Below are positions 1 through 6,343 of a stretch of DNA of 17,771 nt, one piece after another. Position numbers and translations under genes: made by a program. Source of the DNA: Lentisphaeria bacterium. GTDB lineage: Bacteria > Verrucomicrobiota > Lentisphaeria > Oligosphaerales > Oligosphaeraceae. Numbering within the stretch: the first letter of the stretch is position 1; each line of letters opens with the position of its first letter. Under the pieces are notes generated by a model that did not search any database, was not told the origin of the DNA, and worked only from the letters and a program-made list of their open reading frames with translations. The DNA lies in contig JAEDMH010000040.1 in the NCBI GenBank assembly GCA_016303095.1, positions 1 to 17,771 on the forward strand, read 5' to 3'.

Positions 1-245
1 CGCTTCACCCCCGTCGCAAAGGCCTGGCCTGCCACCCCTACGGGGTTCGGATTCAATTTTTGATCTTGCCGTGGGTTCCGGTCGGCCCCTTGGGCCTCCC
101 TTCACCCCCGTCTAGCGATCCTCCCACCCCTTCCGGGGTTCAGGAGGATTGCCCCCGTCCTCCCGCAAGCGGGGGGGGCTGGAGGCTCGATACCCCAGAG
201 ATTCTAGAGGTTCTAGGGTTCTCGAGGTTCTCGAGGTTCTAGGAC
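1..245 (+). repeat. Composite REP-like repeat cluster, left copy (hairpins plus CTAG array)
   Basis: Non-coding. It contains three short palindromes in order: ACCCC-TAC-GGGGT (34-46), ACCCC-TTCC-GGGGT (126-139) and CCCGC-AA-GCGGG (162-173). A CTAG-rich array follows. The same elements, in the same order but on the opposite strand, recur at 8321-8517. The first 50 or so bases match that copy with about two mismatches. The left copy carries roughly 40 extra bases near 86-121. It starts at the window edge, so its true left end is unknown. The class (REP/BIME-like extragenic palindrome) is inferred from structure; I do not recognise a named family. Confidence 0.8.
186..242 (+). repeat. 9-bp-periodic CTAG/CTCG array A
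   Basis: A CTAG-like tetramer recurs at 186 (CTCG), 195 (CCAG), 204 (CTAG), 213 (CTAG), 221 (CTCG), 230 (CTCG) and 239 (CTAG). The spacings are 9, 9, 9, 8, 9 and 9 bp. The filler is mostly AGGTT or AGATT. The array ends about 50 bp before the obg start. When read as protein it gives a false N-terminal extension to Obg (a repeated Leu-Glu-Val pattern). Function unknown. Confidence 0.85.
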
Positions 246-292
246 TTTCCCCTGGGGGCGGAGGCTTGGGAGGAGGGAGTATATTAAGCCTC

Positions 293-1393
293 ATGTTTAT
301 CGACAAGACGCGAATCACAGTGCAGGCGGGTCATGGCGGAGCGGGCAGTTGCAGCTTTCGTCGGGCCAAGTTCATTCCCAATGGCGGGCCCGACGGGGGC
401 GATGGCGGCCGTGGGGGCGACGTGGTCATCTATGCGGACCATGGGGAGGCCAGTTTAGTGGACCTGCGTTTTCAGCCCAAGTGGAAGGCGGAAGCGGGGG
501 AGGGTGGCCGTGGCCGTCAGAAGCATGGGCGGAACGGGGCGGACTGTCGGATTCGTGTGCCCATGGGCACCTTGATTTTTGATGTGGCCACGGGGGAGTT
601 GCTCTGCGATCTGAAGGAGGATCGGCAGGAGTTCATCGTGGCCCATGGGGGCAAGGGTGGGCTGGGCAATCTTCACTTTGTCTCCTCCACCAACCGGGCT
701 CCCCGGATCTGCCAGCCGGGCTTGCCGGGGGAGGAGCGGGAGATTGACTTGGAGGTCAAGACCATCGCCCAGGTGGGCCTGGTGGGCTTTCCCAATGCCG
801 GGAAATCCACCTTGCTGGGGGCCGTCTCTGCCGCCCATCCCACGGTGGCTCCCTATCCCTTTACCACCCTCTTTCCCAACGTGGGGGTGGTGGAGATGGA
901 GGACTACACCCGGTTGACCATCGCCGACATCCCCGGCTTGATTGACGGCGCCCACCGGAATGTGGGATTGGGGGAGGCGTTCCTGCGGCACATCGAACGC
1001 TGCCGGCTCTTCTGCTACGTCCTGGATATGGGCGGCGTGGATGGACGGGATCCCCTGGAGGATCTGAGGGTGCTCCGGCAGGAGCTGGAGATGTACGCCC
1101 CCGGCATGTCCTCCCGCCCCTTCCTCATCTTCGCCAACAAGATGGATCTCCCCGAAGCCCAGGAAAATCTTCGTCGACTCCGGGAAAGCGAGCCTCCTGA
1201 AACGGAAATTCTCTCCGGATGCTGCGAACTCCAGGAAGGAACGGCGGAGCTCATTCTCGCCCTCCGCCGACGCCTGGACGCCCTTCCCCCGGAAGACGAG
1301 GAGGCTACCCGCCGGGTGCTGGCCCATCGCCACATGGGGCTCCAGGAGGCTTCCGAAATCCGGAAAGATGCCTTTTCCGGATGGGATGACTAG
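293..1393 (+). CDS. obg: Obg family GTPase (ObgE/CgtA)
   Basis: A ribosome-associated GTPase needed for 50S subunit maturation and linked to stress control. The 366-residue protein has the glycine-rich Obg fold at about 1-158 (GGxGG repeats, e.g. residues 31-42), then the G domain. The P-loop is GFPNAGKST (165-173), the G2 region PYPFTT (187-192), the Walker B DIPG (212-215) and the base-specificity motif NKMD (282-285). The protein ends shortly after the G domain, so the C-terminal OCT domain of many Gram-positive Obg proteins is missing; that is normal for several lineages. The ATG at 293 is chosen because MFIDK is the conserved family start and AGGAGG lies at 271-276. The reading frame stays open upstream to 149 only because it runs through the repeat array. 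A membrane-protein gene follows after 12 bp. Confidence 0.97.
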   Translation: MFIDKTRITVQAGHGGAGSCSFRRAKFIPNGGPDGGDGGRGGDVVIYADHGEASLVDLRFQPKWKAEAGEGGRGRQKHGRNGADCRIRVPMGTLIFDVATGELLCDLKEDRQEFIVAHGGKGGLGNLHFVSSTNRAPRICQPGLPGEEREIDLEVKTIAQVGLVGFPNAGKSTLLGAVSAAHPTVAPYPFTTLFPNVGVVEMEDYTRLTIADIPGLIDGAHRNVGLGEAFLRHIERCRLFCYVLDMGGVDGRDPLEDLRVLRQELEMYAPGMSSRPFLIFANKMDLPEAQENLRRLRESEPPETEILSGCCELQEGTAELILALRRRLDALPPEDEEATRRVLAHRHMGLQEASEIRKDAFSGWDD

Positions 1394-1405
1394 GGGAGGA
1401 AAGGG

Positions 1406-1876
1406 ATGACACCCATGGTTCTACTCCTAGCTGGCGTGGGCGCCAACCTTCTGATTTTGGGTGCCGTGGCCCTGGGATTGTCCGCGCGGTGCTATCTCTT
1501 GCGTCTCCAGCGTCTTCTTCAGACCAAGGAAGTGCCGGAGGAGTGGCGGAAGCGGGCCTCCCTGCTGCATCCCTGGCGGGAAGTGGTCCTGGGGTTGTGC
1601 ATCTCCCTTTCCATTCCTTTTTTCGTCCATTTCTGTCTCGCCGGCGCCGCCAGCCGCCCTGTGGCCATTTTGGCCGGCTATGTATCCGCCCTCCTGTGCG
1701 CCCTGGGTTGCTTCTCCCGCCTGCGCCATGAGTGGGAGGAACTGGGGGGAGGAGGGGACGGCTCCTCCCTTCTGCGCCCCCTGGGGTTCTTTTCCGCCGG
1801 TCTGGCGCTTCTCCTCTGGGGCGCCCTTACCCTGGCTCTGACGGCCCTCCTCCCCTTCCTCCCTCCCCAGGGCTGA
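1406..1876 (+). CDS. Small hypothetical membrane protein, about four TM helices
   Basis: I do not recognise the family. The 156-residue protein has hydrophobic segments at about 3-27, 58-80, 85-104 and 123-152, so it is probably an inner-membrane protein with four helices. A basic, polar stretch at about 30-56 lies between helices 1 and 2, and an acidic Gly-rich loop (about 108-120) precedes the last helix. No catalytic motif is visible. A purine-rich SD-like stretch (GGGGAGGAAAGGG, 1394-1406) sits against the ATG, 12 bp after obg, so it is probably co-transcribed with obg. A second in-frame ATG at 1415 is possible. Confidence 0.75.
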   Translation: MTPMVLLLAGVGANLLILGAVALGLSARCYLLRLQRLLQTKEVPEEWRKRASLLHPWREVVLGLCISLSIPFFVHFCLAGAASRPVAILAGYVSALLCALGCFSRLRHEWEELGGGGDGSSLLRPLGFFSAGLALLLWGALTLALTALLPFLPPQG

Positions 1877-1927
1877 TCCCCTCTTCCTTATTTCTTCCCC
1901 TTTTCCTTCCCTCCTCCTCCCTTTTCC
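1877..1927 (+). other. Polypyrimidine tract upstream of purO
   Basis: Fifty-one bases containing a single purine (A1890), lying between the stop of the membrane-protein gene and the start of purO. The C/T bias already begins inside the last codons upstream. The RNA here would be largely unstructured. It could be an mRNA feature tied to non-SD initiation or simple compositional drift. No protein-binding motif is recognised. Confidence 0.6.
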
Positions 1928-1942
1928 AGGAAAATCTCCATC

Positions 1943-2575
1943 ATGTACATTGGCCGAATCGTCGCCGTGGGACGCACCCTCCAAGGACGGGGCGCCGCCC
2001 TCTACCGGGTCTCCTCCCGCTCCTTCCCCAACCGCCAGAGCGTCCAGCTGGAAAAGTCCATCGCCATTGTCCCCAAGCCCGGCTTTGAGCAGGATATCCA
2101 CCGGAACCCCTACATCGCCTACAACTGTCTCCGTTTCGCCAAGGGACTCTGCGTGGTTTCCAACGGCTCCCAGACCGATCCTGTGACGGAGAAGCTGGAG
2201 GCCGGCATGTCTCCCCGGGACGCCCTCTCCACGGTGATGCTGGCCATGGACTATGAGCACGACTCCCTGGACACCCCCCGGATCACCGGCATTGTGGATC
2301 CGGCAGGGGAGACGGGGTGGCTGGCCATCGTCCGGAAGGACGCCCTCATCGTCCGCTCCTTTGCCCTGAAGCCCGGGGAGGCCTTCTATGTGAGCACCTA
2401 CGAGAAGAATGTGCCTTCTCCGGAACAGCGGGATGGGGCCTTTGACGTGGCCACAGCCCAGGAAGCCTGCGACTATATTTTGGGAAAAGGAGTCTTCGCC
2501 GACTTCGAACGCCCCATTTCCGCCGCCTGTGCCTTGGGGCAGGCGGATGGCACCTTCGCCACCGCCTTCAAATAG
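1943..2575 (+). CDS. purO: IMP cyclohydrolase, PurO type
   Basis: Catalyses closure of FAICAR to IMP, the last step of purine synthesis. The 210-residue protein begins MYIGRIVAVG and continues with YRVSSRSFPNRQ (about 21-32), the signature of the archaeal-type cyclohydrolase family (PurO, IMP_cyclohyd). Length is typical of that family (about 200 aa). It is unrelated to the C-terminal half of the usual bacterial PurH. The ATG at 1943 is supported by the conserved N-terminus and a modest AGGA at 1928-1931. It lies 66 bp after the membrane-protein gene and 40 bp before aroQ in a likely operon. An organism with this gene might lack the cyclohydrolase part of PurH, which the window cannot show. 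Confidence 0.88.
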   Translation: MYIGRIVAVGRTLQGRGAALYRVSSRSFPNRQSVQLEKSIAIVPKPGFEQDIHRNPYIAYNCLRFAKGLCVVSNGSQTDPVTEKLEAGMSPRDALSTVMLAMDYEHDSLDTPRITGIVDPAGETGWLAIVRKDALIVRSFALKPGEAFYVSTYEKNVPSPEQRDGAFDVATAQEACDYILGKGVFADFERPISAACALGQADGTFATAFK

Positions 2576-2615
2576 CCTCCTTTCCTTACTTACCCCCCCG
2601 GAATCTCCCTTTTCC

Positions 2616-3074
2616 ATGCGCATTCTCGTTCTCAACGGTCCCAATCTCCAGCTTTTGGGCATGCGGGAGCCTGGCATCTACGGCACGGGCACTCTCGTCC
2701 AGCTGGAGGAGCACTGTGCCCGGGTGGCTCAGGAGTTGGGGATCCAGGTGGAGTGTCGTCAAAGCAACCACGAGGGCGAGCTGGTGGATTGGATTGGGTC
2801 GGCTCCTGGGGTGTTTCAGGGGATTGTGCTGAACGCCGCCGCCTACACCCACACCAGCGTGGCCATTCGGGATGCGGTGGCCGCGGTGCGTCTTCCTGTG
2901 GTGGAGGTGCATTTAAGCAATGTCTTCCGTCGGGAGGAGTATCGCCATCGCAGCTACCTGGCGGAGGTGGCCTGGGCGGTGATTTCCGGCATGGGGTTCT
3001 TGAGCTACGAGATGGCCCTCCGGGCCCTGGTGGCCCAGGCCAAGAGCCAGGAGCAGGAGTCTCCTGGGAAATAG
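2616..3074 (+). CDS. aroQ: 3-Dehydroquinate dehydratase, type II
   Basis: Converts 3-dehydroquinate to 3-dehydroshikimate in the shikimate pathway; type II enzymes are small dodecamers. The 152-residue protein shows every family block: LNGPNLQLLGMREPGIYG (6-23, with the active-site Arg17 and Tyr22), QSNHEGELVDWI (49-60), NAAAYTHTSVAIRDA (73-87) with the catalytic His79, and EVHLSNVFRRE (97-107). The open frame extends upstream to 2409 across the end of purO, but the conserved N-terminus sets the start at 2616. No SD is seen; the leader is C/T-rich, as for accC. It is 40 bp after purO and is followed by a hairpin at 3171-3189, so it is probably the last gene of the first transcript. Confidence 0.96.
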   Translation: MRILVLNGPNLQLLGMREPGIYGTGTLVQLEEHCARVAQELGIQVECRQSNHEGELVDWIGSAPGVFQGIVLNAAAYTHTSVAIRDAVAAVRLPVVEVHLSNVFRREEYRHRSYLAEVAWAVISGMGFLSYEMALRALVAQAKSQEQESPGK

Positions 3075-3170
3075 CGTCTTTTCCTGAACCCGGGGCATCG
3101 CGGGTCTTTGGGCCAGGGAGGGGCAGGGGCTTCCGGTCATTTCCGGGGGGTGCGCCTGCCGCCTTCCCGT

Positions 3171-3189
3171 CCAGGGAAGATTTCCCTGG
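3171..3189 (+). terminator. Candidate terminator hairpin between aroQ and accB
   Basis: Perfect 8-bp stem CCAGGGAA/TTCCCTGG with a 3-nt loop, followed by CTTTCGTT rather than a clean T run. It lies in the 166-bp gap between aroQ and accB and may separate two transcripts. Strength is uncertain because the T tract is poor. Confidence 0.45.
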
Positions 3190-3240
3190 CTTTCGTTGGC
3201 CGGTCTGTCTTCATTTTGCAGCAAGGAGAGAATCCGATTC

Positions 3241-3678
3241 ATGGATCTGAAAATTGTGCATCGCCTGGCCCAGTTGATGGAGCGCCATGGCCTGACGGAG
3301 GTGGAGCTTTCGGAGCAGGAGTGCAGGGTTCGGCTTGTGCGTCCCCGGGGGGAGGCGGTCTCCGTGGCCGGCGACGCCTCTCTGACCTCCCCCGAGGTCA
3401 ACGCCCCCACCACCAATGAGTTGGAGCCGGAGCCGGAGGTGGAGAGTCATTTCGTGACCTCTCCGATGCCCGGAACCTTCTACGTGGCCCGCTCTCCCGA
3501 GGAGGCTCCCTTTGTGGAGGAAGGGCAGAGCATCAAGCCTGGCCGGGTGGTGGGCATCGTGGAGGCCATGAAGGTGATGAACGAGATCAAGTCGGAGTAT
3601 GGGGGCACGGTGGTGAAGGTCCTGGTGCCCAACGGGAGCCCGGTGGAGTTTGGGCAGCGTCTCTTCGAGATTCAGTAA
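3241..3678 (+). CDS. accB: Biotin carboxyl carrier protein of acetyl-CoA carboxylase
   Basis: Carries the biotin of acetyl-CoA carboxylase between biotin carboxylase and carboxyltransferase for malonyl-CoA synthesis. The 145-residue protein has an N-terminal helical part (about 1-35), a Pro/Glu-rich linker (about 45-70) and the biotinyl domain (about 72-145). The lysine to be biotinylated is Lys111 in EAMKVMNEI. The ATG at 3241 is chosen because AAGGAG stands at 3223-3228 and MDLKIVHRLAQLM is a typical AccB start; the in-frame ATG at 3196 has no such support. accC follows after 22 bp. Confidence 0.95.
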   Translation: MDLKIVHRLAQLMERHGLTEVELSEQECRVRLVRPRGEAVSVAGDASLTSPEVNAPTTNELEPEPEVESHFVTSPMPGTFYVARSPEEAPFVEEGQSIKPGRVVGIVEAMKVMNEIKSEYGGTVVKVLVPNGSPVEFGQRLFEIQ

Positions 3679-3700
3679 ACCAAGGCCTCGATTCCCTCCC

Positions 3701-5056
3701 ATGTCTGATACTCCGGTGAAAGTGCTGATTGCCAACCGCGGGGAGGTGGCTCTGCGGGTGCTTCGGGCCTGTCGCACCTTGGGTCTGCCCAGCGTGGTGG
3801 TCTTCTCCGAGGCCGATCGCAATACCCTGGCGGTGCGCCTGGCGGACGAGGCGATCTGCATTGGCTCCGCCCCCGCCTCCGACAGCTATCTCAAGGTGGA
3901 TCGCATCATCGCCGCCGCGGAGCTCACCGGCGCCACCGCCATTCACCCCGGATACGGCTTCCTCTCCGAAAATTCCCACTTTGCGGAAATCTGCCGGGAA
4001 TGCGGGATCACCTTCATCGGCCCTTCTCCCGAGGCCATTCGCTTGCTGGGAGACAAGGCTGCCGCCAAGGCCACCATGCAAAAGGCGGGAGTCCCGGTGA
4101 TTCCTGGCTCCTCCGGGGCGGTGAACGATGTGGCGGAGGCGGGGCGGGCCGCCCAGAAGGTGGGCTATCCCGTGATTCTCAAGGCGGCCAGCGGGGGCGG
4201 AGGAAAGGGAATGCGGCTGGCTCCCGATGCCGGACATCTTCCCGAGGCCTTTCAGACCGCAGCCGCCGAGGCCAAGGCCGGATTCGGGGATGCCACCCTC
4301 TATCTGGAAAAATACCTGGTGAATCCCCGCCATGTGGAAATCCAATTGCTGGCGGACGGCAAAGGGGGCGTCCTTTGCCTGGGAGAGCGGGACTGCAGTC
4401 TTCAGCGCCATCACCAGAAGGTGGTGGAGGAGAGTCCCTGCTCCGTCCTCCCCGAGGAGGTGCGGCGGAAGATGATGCGTGCGGCCGTCTCCGCCGCCCA
4501 GTCGGCCCGCTACACAGGCGTGGGCACCGCCGAATTTCTTTTCGAGCCCTCCAGCCGAAATTTCTACTTCATGGAGATGAATACCCGTCTTCAGGTGGAA
4601 CATCCCGTTACGGAAATGGTCTGGGGAGTGGATCTGGTGGCGGCGCAGATTCAGGTGGCCTTGGGGGGCGTCCTTCCCTGGAAGCAGGAGGAGCTGCAAC
4701 CCCGGGGGCATGCCATCGAGGTGCGCATCAACGCGGAGGATCCCACCCGGGATTTCGCTCCCTGTCCGGGCCAGGTCCAGTTCTACCATGCCCCTGGCGG
4801 TCCGGGAATCCGGGTGGATTCCCATCTTTACGACGGCTACGTGGTGCCCCCCTACTACGACAGCCTTTTGGCCAAGGTCATCGCCCACGGGGAAAACCGG
4901 GAGGCGGCCCGGCGCCGCATGATTCTGGCTCTGGAGGAATTCACGGTGGAAGGCATCACCACCACCACGGAATTCTCCAAGGCCCTCCTGGAAAACCCGT
5001 CCTTCGTGCAAGAAAATTTCCACACGGGGACCCTCCAGGAAATGCTCCGGGAATAG
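3701..5056 (+). CDS. accC: Biotin carboxylase subunit of acetyl-CoA carboxylase
   Basis: ATP-dependent carboxylation of the biotin on AccB. The 451-residue length matches the bacterial enzyme (about 450). Visible parts: the N-terminal domain with IANRGEVALRV (10-20) and IHPGYGFLSEN (81-91); the ATP-grasp glycine loop ASGGGGKGM (163-171); the ERDCSLQRHHQKVVEE block (229-244); the catalytic region EMNTRLQVEHPVTE (292-305); and the C-terminal HAIEVRINAEDP (337-348). The ATG at 3701 gives the standard start MSDTPVKVLIANRG. No SD precedes it (leader CCTCGATTCCCTCCC), so it may rely on coupling to accB, 22 bp upstream. The stop is followed by a hairpin and a 180-bp leader before the Asp23 gene. Confidence 0.97.
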   Translation: MSDTPVKVLIANRGEVALRVLRACRTLGLPSVVVFSEADRNTLAVRLADEAICIGSAPASDSYLKVDRIIAAAELTGATAIHPGYGFLSENSHFAEICRECGITFIGPSPEAIRLLGDKAAAKATMQKAGVPVIPGSSGAVNDVAEAGRAAQKVGYPVILKAASGGGGKGMRLAPDAGHLPEAFQTAAAEAKAGFGDATLYLEKYLVNPRHVEIQLLADGKGGVLCLGERDCSLQRHHQKVVEESPCSVLPEEVRRKMMRAAVSAAQSARYTGVGTAEFLFEPSSRNFYFMEMNTRLQVEHPVTEMVWGVDLVAAQIQVALGGVLPWKQEELQPRGHAIEVRINAEDPTRDFAPCPGQVQFYHAPGGPGIRVDSHLYDGYVVPPYYDSLLAKVIAHGENREAARRRMILALEEFTVEGITTTTEFSKALLENPSFVQENFHTGTLQEMLRE

Positions 5057-5062
5057 CTGCCG

Positions 5063-5090
5063 CCTGGGCCCGAAATCCTTGCCGCCCAGG
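5063..5090 (+). terminator. Hairpin just after accC, weak terminator candidate
   Basis: A 7-bp perfect stem, CCTGGGC/GCCCAGG, with a 14-nt loop begins 7 bases after the accC stop. No T run follows (ACGAAAATCCCC), so it is a weak intrinsic terminator at best. It might instead be an RNA-stability hairpin. Confidence 0.3.
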
Positions 5091-5236
5091 ACGAAAATCC
5101 CCCCTCCCGGTATATTAACCAAAATGTCGTGCTCGTAGGGGACGGGGACGAATTTTCATGGATCTTTTTTCCCCTCCGCCCCGGGGGACCACACGGGAGG
5201 GATTCCCGTAGAACCGTAACACAGGAGTTGGACATC
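5091..5236 (+). promoter_or_regulatory. Leader of the Asp23-family gene
   Basis: This non-coding gap contains a possible -10 element TATATT at 5111-5116 without a convincing -35. A small hairpin ACGGGA-GGGAT-TCCCGT (5193-5209) ends about 13 bases before the AGGAG (5223-5227). A similar TATATTAA also occurs 13 bp upstream of the obg start (280-287). An internal promoter here is an inference. Confidence 0.3.
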
Positions 5237-5728
5237 ATGACGAAAGACAAAGAACAGGACAAGGAGAAGACCCCTGTCGCCCAGGAGGGGGAGGAAAAGC
5301 AGGAATTCCTGATGTTGAGCGAGGAGGCGTCCCAGAATGGTCTGGATCGGATGAGCCAGAATGCCGTTTCCCGCATCATCACCAAGGTCGCCACCTCGGT
5401 GGAAGGGGTGGCCCGCTTCGCTCCCAAGGGCGCCGGAGATCTTTTGAACATCTTCACCGGAAAGGCCTTTGATTCCAGCCTGCAGATCCGATTCCACAAG
5501 GGAGGCATGGATCTCTCCCTGGCTCTGAATCTCTACTTCGGCGTGAACGTCCCCTCCGTGCTGGCGGAGGTCCGTCGCCAGGTCACCGAGCAGGTGAGAG
5601 CCCTCACGGGGGTGACCGTGGAGAAGGTGGATATTCTGGTGGCCGACCTGGTGGCGCCGGAGGAGGCCGATACGAAGGAGGAAGGGGAAAACGCCCCGGA
5701 AGAGAAGGAAGGCGCTTCCCAAGAGTAA
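5237..5728 (+). CDS. Asp23/Gls24 family protein (YqhY-like)
   Basis: A 163-residue member of the Asp23/Gls24 (DUF322) family. It has a charged N-terminal tail (1-25), the compact Asp23 domain (about 36-138) with SRIITKVATSVEGVARF (45-61), LNLYFGVNVPSV (96-107) and QVTEQVRALTGVTVEKVDI (115-133), and a disordered Glu-rich tail. Family members are cell-envelope stress proteins or, for Bacillus YqhY, are encoded with accBC and linked to control of acetyl-CoA carboxylase. The position directly after accBC favours the YqhY-like role, and the AmaP-like gene that follows favours membrane attachment. The start is set by AGGAG at 5223-5227, 9 bp before the ATG. No signal peptide. Confidence 0.85.
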   Translation: MTKDKEQDKEKTPVAQEGEEKQEFLMLSEEASQNGLDRMSQNAVSRIITKVATSVEGVARFAPKGAGDLLNIFTGKAFDSSLQIRFHKGGMDLSLALNLYFGVNVPSVLAEVRRQVTEQVRALTGVTVEKVDILVADLVAPEEADTKEEGENAPEEKEGASQE

Positions 5729-5739
5729 TTCCGGGGAAG

Positions 5740-5778
5740 GGAGGGACGAAGAGCCAGCTTCCTCGTCCCTCCTCTTTT
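5740..5778 (+). terminator. Intrinsic terminator after the Asp23-family gene
   Basis: A perfect 10-bp stem, GGAGGGACGA (5740-5749) / TCGTCCCTCC (5763-5772), with a short loop that can pair further (AG/CT), followed by TCTTTTG. It lies 12 bp past the stop codon. It may give partial termination, because the AmaP-like gene follows on the same strand. Confidence 0.65.
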
Positions 5779-5831
5779 GCGGGCAAGTTCAAGGAAGCTG
5801 ACGTACGGATCTCCCAACGGAGGACAAGGAA

Positions 5832-6302
5832 ATGTTTGCGACTCTCTGGAATGTCATGAAGGACGGGAATTTTTGGCTTGGTCTCTTGGTGGGTGCCCTG
5901 GTGCTGGGCGTGGTGGAGGTCGTGATTTTTCTGATGAGGAAATGCCGGAAGGGGGCGTCCGCCATCACCATAGAGGGGCAGGGTGGCGTGGTGACCATCA
6001 ATCGGAAGGCGCTGAAGGGGGTCCTTCGGAAGGTGGTGAGCCAGGAAGGGGCGGTGATGAAAAACTTCCGTCTTCTGCGCCAGAAGGATGGGCGCTTCGC
6101 CCTGGAAATTTCTCTTTCCTTGACGGAGAAGGCCGCCATGGACAAGGTGCAGAAGGGAGTGCAGGAGCAGGCGCTTTTGCGGATGAAGGAGATTGGACTC
6201 CAGGACAAGATCTCCTCCGTGCCCCTGGTGTTTGAGAATCTGACCCCTGCTTCTCCCTCCCTCGAGCCGGAGAAGAAGGAAGACGCCGGAGAGAAGGCAT
6301 AG
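5832..6302 (+). CDS. AmaP-like membrane-anchor protein
   Basis: A 156-residue protein with one strong transmembrane helix (about 14-35, WLGLLVGALVLGVVEVVIFL), a basic RKCRKG stop-transfer sequence, and a soluble domain starting with GQGGVVTINRKALKGVLRKV (about 49-68). It ends in a charged, probably disordered tail. In Gram-positive bacteria AmaP is the membrane protein that holds Asp23 at the envelope; its soluble domain resembles Asp23 domains. The adjacent Asp23-family gene supports that pairing. It differs from classic AmaP in having one rather than two helices. The start is set by GGAGGA at 5819-5824, 7 bp before the ATG. The family name is inferred from layout and context. Confidence 0.65.
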   Translation: MFATLWNVMKDGNFWLGLLVGALVLGVVEVVIFLMRKCRKGASAITIEGQGGVVTINRKALKGVLRKVVSQEGAVMKNFRLLRQKDGRFALEISLSLTEKAAMDKVQKGVQEQALLRMKEIGLQDKISSVPLVFENLTPASPSLEPEKKEDAGEKA

Positions 6303-6343
6303 GGGCGTCCTGTGGCGCCAGGCCGGGAGACGAGGAGGCGAAA

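Noticed and set aside
149..292. 48-residue N-terminal extension of the obg frame
   Set aside because: It is the translation of the CTAG repeat array (a Leu-Glu-Val repeat); the conserved Obg start and an SD lie at 293.
3587..5122. 511-residue minus-strand ORF opposite accC
   Set aside because: Antisense shadow of accC, which shows every family motif.
5091..5236. Riboswitch upstream of the Asp23-family gene
   Set aside because: Only short isolated hairpins are visible and no known aptamer core can be recognised.
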